Below are positions 61,151 through 64,000 of a DNA stretch of 64,000 nucleotides, in pieces (position 1 is the stretch's first letter; each line of letters opens with the position of its first letter). The notes under the pieces are model-generated. The model made no database searches. It saw only the letters and a list, made by a program, of their open reading frames with translations, and had not been told where the DNA came from. This stretch comes from an uncultured Lachnospiraceae bacterium (GTDB taxonomy: Bacteria; Bacillota; Clostridia; Lachnospirales; Lachnospiraceae). The DNA lies in NCBI GenBank assembly GCA_944384125.1, contig CALWSF010000006.1:21961-85960 (forward strand). Direction: 5' to 3'. The translations under genes and the position numbers were made by a program.

Positions 61151-61870
61151 ATGTTGGAATTCGATCCCCATATTCACTCTGTTGCCAGCGGACATGGCGA
61201 ACCGTCCACTATTACCGATCTTGCAAGACAGGCAGCCAGTCAGGGGCTTAAAATGATAGGCATTACTGATCACGGACCTGCGACCCGGCATTCCGCAAAG
61301 GAGTCTTATTTTCGCAGCCTCCCCCTGTGCGAACGGGCAAAATTCGGCGTTGAAATTTTATATGGTGTGGAACTGAATATTCTTACTTTTGACGGAAAAG
61401 TAGATCTGGACGATTCTATCCTGAACAATCTGGATTATGCCATTGCCAGTCTTCACCGCCCTGTAATAAAGCCGGGAACCATTGAAGAAAACACACGCGC
61501 ATACATATCGGCCATGCACCACCCGAAAGTCAGAATCATCGGACACTGCGATGATGTGAAATATCCGGCAGACTATCCGGCCCTTCTGGAAACAGCCATG
61601 CGCTGCCGGGTCCTCCTTGAGATAAATAACAGTTCCCTTGATCCGCATGGATACCGGGGGGATACACGCCACAACATCCAAACCATCCTGAATTTATGCA
61701 GACGGTATAATTATCCTGTTGTATTGTCAAGCGACAGCCACACACTCGCCTCTGTCGGAAACTTTTCCTGCGCCCTGGAAGAAATCAGCAGAATCTCCTT
61801 CCCCCGTCATCTGATCCTGAATTATTCCTGTGAAAGATTTAAAACCTTCCTGAATCATCATAAAATATAA
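61151..61870 (+). CDS. PHP-domain phosphatase, YcdX type
   Basis: 239 residues. Metal ligands typical of the PHP fold appear in order: FDPHIHSVASGHGEPS, GITDHGPA, SLHRPV, IIGHCDD, LEINNSSL and SSDSHTLASVG. The length fits the YcdX group of small phosphoesterases, which cleave phosphate from small molecules. The ATG at 61151 is chosen because the upstream in-frame part lies in the promoter. AAAGGAAAT precedes it. It ends at a good terminator. Confidence 0.88.
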   Translation: MLEFDPHIHSVASGHGEPSTITDLARQAASQGLKMIGITDHGPATRHSAKESYFRSLPLCERAKFGVEILYGVELNILTFDGKVDLDDSILNNLDYAIASLHRPVIKPGTIEENTRAYISAMHHPKVRIIGHCDDVKYPADYPALLETAMRCRVLLEINNSSLDPHGYRGDTRHNIQTILNLCRRYNYPVVLSSDSHTLASVGNFSCALEEISRISFPRHLILNYSCERFKTFLNHHKI

Positions 61871-61989
61871 AAAATTAATGGGTTCCGCCATCATCTGCCG
61901 GCCATATTTAACTGTCCGAGCATCAATACGGATTTCATAACAAATTTTCTTCCTTTCTGCTTCTGTCACTGCAGCATATAAAAAAACAA

Positions 61990-62028
61990 GGGTAAAAGTT
62001 TATCCTCCAGGCCTTTTACCCTTTTTTT
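61990..62028. terminator. Bidirectional terminator after the PHP gene
   Basis: GGGTAAAAG (61990-61998) pairs with CTTTTACCC (62013-62021), followed by seven T on the plus strand and by TTGTTTTTTT on the minus strand. It serves the PHP gene and the convergent gene remnant. Confidence 0.85.
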
Positions 62029-62073
62029 CTTACCAGAAATCTATTTATTATTCTCTCTGCATACGCCTATATG

Positions 62074-62421
62074 CTATTTAACAAGTTGATCAAACATTTC
62101 TTTTGCCGCATCCTCGTTGGCAATATTATCTGCCATAACAACGGCTACCCGACTATCCATCCGTACGGCTATGATAACACCATTTTCCCCCGATGCCGAA
62201 TATTTGTTATAGCTGTCGCCAAGCTCAACATTCTGCGTGCTGTCGGCATCATCCGCCAGGTATTCGGCACAATACTTCTTAAAAAGCTCTGAGGCCTCTT
62301 CCGAAGATGCACATTCAATAACGGAGGCTGTCACTCCGTCTGCCTCTATAGTCGCCTCATTATCTCCTCCTGCAGTATACGCAAATCCCTCCTCTGCGGC
62401 AATGCTCTGCATCTCCCCCAC
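62074..62421 (-). pseudogene. C-terminal part of a hypothetical protein, likely cut by the IS110 element
   Basis: About 115 codons of an acidic protein (AYTAGGDNEATIEADGV, SEEASELFKKYCAEYLAD, VAVVMADNIANEDAAKEMFDQL). The frame has no good start: a GTG at 62421 lacks a convincing ribosome site, and the sequence changes to IS110 non-coding DNA just upstream. The beginning of the gene has probably been separated or lost through the insertion. No family is recognised; a secreted or lipoprotein domain is possible. Confidence 0.5.
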
Positions 62422-62439
62422 GCTACTACAATATATTTA

Positions 62440-62640
62440 TGGTTAATAACCCTTACAGCCAGTAAGGAATTATCCATCTTGTTGCTTAAGCTGTATAATG
62501 ATGGAGCAATCGGTATATCATCTCCTTTCCTGGACTTCGCGTCCGTTAAAAAGACTGATAACCAGCTCCTCATTCGCAGCATTCGTTTTATGCAGGTTGA
62601 ATCGCCATAGGCGCATTCGTGTCACACCACAGTAGATAGA
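62440..62640 (+). ncRNA. Candidate bridge RNA region of the IS110 element
   Basis: The left-end non-coding segment can form three hairpins: CCTTAC/GTAAGG (62451-62467), GGAC/GTCC around TTCGC (62532-62544) and CGCC/GGCG (62603-62613). IS110-group elements encode a bridge RNA upstream of the recombinase, with loops that pair to target and donor DNA. The position and structure fit, but the exact RNA ends cannot be read by eye. Confidence 0.45.
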
Positions 62641-62702
62641 ATAGGCAATGAGTAAAACTGGTACTTATCCATTGCAATAATGTTTAAGGAGTGACAAATT
62701 TT

Positions 62703-63911
62703 ATGAACGCAGTAGGTATCGATGTTTCTAAAGGTAAAAGTATGGTTGCAATCATGAGACCTTTCGGCGAGGTTGTTTCCAAACCATTTGAAATCAAACA
62801 CACAACCAGTGATATCAATTCACTTGTAGAACTCATCCATTCTGTTGAAGGTAAATCACGTATCGTGATGGAACACACGGGTCGTTATTATGAAGTCCTT
62901 GCCCATCAGCTTTCCAAGGCAAGTCTTTTCGTCAGTGCCATCAATCCAAAGCTGATCAAAGACTTTGATAATGATTCCCTTCGCAAAGTCAAATCTGACA
63001 AAGCTGACGCTGTTAAGATTGCCCGCTATGCTCTTGACAAATGGCAAAATCTCAAACAGTATAGTGTTATGGATGAATTACGTAATCAGCTTAAAACCAT
63101 GAACCGTCAGTTTGGCTTTTTCATGAAACACAAGACGGCTATGAAGAATAATCTTATTGGAATCCTTGACCAAACCTATCCTGGCATCAATACTTACTTT
63201 GGCAGTCCTGCTCATAGCGATGGCAGCCAGAAATGGGTTGATTTTTCATCTACTTACTGGCAGGTCGACTGTGTTCGTAAAATGTCTCTAAATGCCTTTA
63301 CCAACCACTATCAAAAGTGGTGCAAACGTAAAAAGTACAACTTCAGTCAATCAAAAGCTGAAGAAATCTATGGAAAAGCTAAGGAGCTTGTTCCTGTACT
63401 TCCTAAGGATGAAATCACAAAACTTATCATCAAGCAGGCAATTGACCAACTCAATAGTGCTTCCGTAACTGTCGAAGAACTTCGCACGCTTATGAATGAA
63501 ACAGCGGCTAAACTTCCGGAGTATCCAGTCGTTATGCAGATGAAAGGCATCGGTCCATCTCTTGGTCCACAGCTTATGGCTGAGATTGGCGATGTTACCA
63601 GATTTACTCACAAAGGTGCTGTCACTGCATTTGCAGGAGTAGATCCTGGTGTTAATGAATCTGGATCTTATGAACAGAAAAGCGTTCCTACCTCCAAAAG
63701 AGGTTCTGCAGATTTACGCAAGACATTATTTCAGGTAATGGATGTTTTAATTAAAACCATGCCTCAAGATGATCCTGTATATCAATTCATTGATAAAAAG
63801 CGTGCTCAAGGCAAACCCTACTATGTCTATATGACGGCTGGAGCTAATAAGTTTCTAAGAATCTACTATGGACGAGTGAAAGAATATCTTGCATCTCTTC
63901 CTGAACCTTAA
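62703..63911 (+). CDS. IS110-family transposase (DEDD recombinase)
   Basis: 402 residues. The N-terminal RuvC-like domain carries the acidic residues in AVGIDVSKGK, IVMEHTGRYYE and KSDKADAVKIARYAL. The C-terminal Tnp domain has MQMKGIGPSLGPQLMAEIGDVTRF and the serine-bearing ESGSYEQKSVPTSKRGSADLRK. It cuts and joins DNA guided by the element's bridge RNA. The ATG at 62703 follows AAGGAG by about 11 bases; an earlier GTG overlaps the ribosome site and is less likely. Confidence 0.93.
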   Translation: MNAVGIDVSKGKSMVAIMRPFGEVVSKPFEIKHTTSDINSLVELIHSVEGKSRIVMEHTGRYYEVLAHQLSKASLFVSAINPKLIKDFDNDSLRKVKSDKADAVKIARYALDKWQNLKQYSVMDELRNQLKTMNRQFGFFMKHKTAMKNNLIGILDQTYPGINTYFGSPAHSDGSQKWVDFSSTYWQVDCVRKMSLNAFTNHYQKWCKRKKYNFSQSKAEEIYGKAKELVPVLPKDEITKLIIKQAIDQLNSASVTVEELRTLMNETAAKLPEYPVVMQMKGIGPSLGPQLMAEIGDVTRFTHKGAVTAFAGVDPGVNESGSYEQKSVPTSKRGSADLRKTLFQVMDVLIKTMPQDDPVYQFIDKKRAQGKPYYVYMTAGANKFLRIYYGRVKEYLASLPEP

Positions 63912-64000
63912 TGCTCTACTGCTATTTTCAGACCAGCACTGGTGTGGTGGTCTTATTTTGATACCCAATTTTCAACCTGTATAAAATTTTCAATGTTCTT

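Larger units (their letters stand above)
62425..63960 (+). mobile_element. IS110-family insertion sequence
   Basis: A complete-looking element: about 270 bases of structured non-coding DNA, one recombinase gene, and a short right end. Ends are approximate because IS110 elements lack terminal inverted repeats and make no clear target duplication. The left edge abuts a gene fragment. Codon use in the transposase differs from that of the neighbouring genes, in keeping with recent arrival. Confidence 0.75.

Overview
The window looks like chromosome of a gut Clostridia species, probably Lachnospiraceae. The signs are moderate GC, strong AGGAGG ribosome binding sites, the iscS-iscU-mnmA gene order, an EFR1-type flavodoxin-ferredoxin, a ProX-type deacylase, and a glycyl-radical (B12-independent) 1,2-propanediol microcompartment of the GRM5 fucose/rhamnose type. 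The genus assignment is inference. Nearly all genes are on the minus strand.

Bases 1-8,400 hold housekeeping and redox genes: mnmA (cut by the window edge), iscU, iscS, two flavoproteins, a thioesterase, a zinc alcohol dehydrogenase, a ferritin-like helical-bundle protein, TspO and a membrane lipase. They end in a deletion scar that joins the 5' end of a marR gene to the 3' end of a cytidylate-kinase-like gene. The intact marR operator remains upstream. A long structured hairpin follows.

Bases 8,600-27,400 form one long minus-strand cluster that encodes a type IV secretion-like machine. In transcription order it has a STAS protein, a CPBP membrane protease, a VirD4-type coupling ATPase, a membrane-anchored Ig-like protein, two VirB6-like membrane proteins, a VirB3-VirB4 fusion ATPase, a solute-binding-type lipoprotein, a small charged protein, a second Ig-like anchored protein and a VirB2-like pilin. 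After a terminator come a large lipoprotein, a wall-binding-repeat protein and a 762-residue protein with a phosphatidylinositol-kinase-like catalytic core. I see no relaxase, integrase or replication gene in the window. This fits a resident secretion apparatus with the kinase-like protein as a possible substrate better than an ordinary conjugative element, but that reading is inference. An RsbW-like ATPase is divergent from the STAS gene. It is followed by a DUF1292 protein, a LytTR regulator whose receiver has Glu in place of the phospho-Asp, a multi-pass membrane protein and a PrsW-type protease.

Bases 31,000-37,000 carry a GMP synthase with a shrunken glutaminase domain, a hydroxyacid dehydrogenase, a misacyl-tRNA deacylase and a helicase-nuclease that may act in defence or repair.

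Bases 37,000-61,000 are a deoxyhexose catabolic region: fucU-fucI-rhaB, an AraC regulator, a ribose-type ABC importer, and an 18-gene microcompartment operon running from the glycyl radical diol dehydratase down to a DeoR repressor and an iron alcohol dehydrogenase. Fucose (possibly rhamnose) would be imported, isomerised, phosphorylated and cleaved to DHAP and lactaldehyde. Lactaldehyde is reduced to 1,2-propanediol, dehydrated to propanal inside the shell, and then split into propanol and propionyl-phosphate. Similar inverted repeats lie at the microcompartment promoter and upstream of the transporter, which suggests one regulon. The window ends with a PHP hydrolase and an IS110-family element beside the 3' part of a broken gene.
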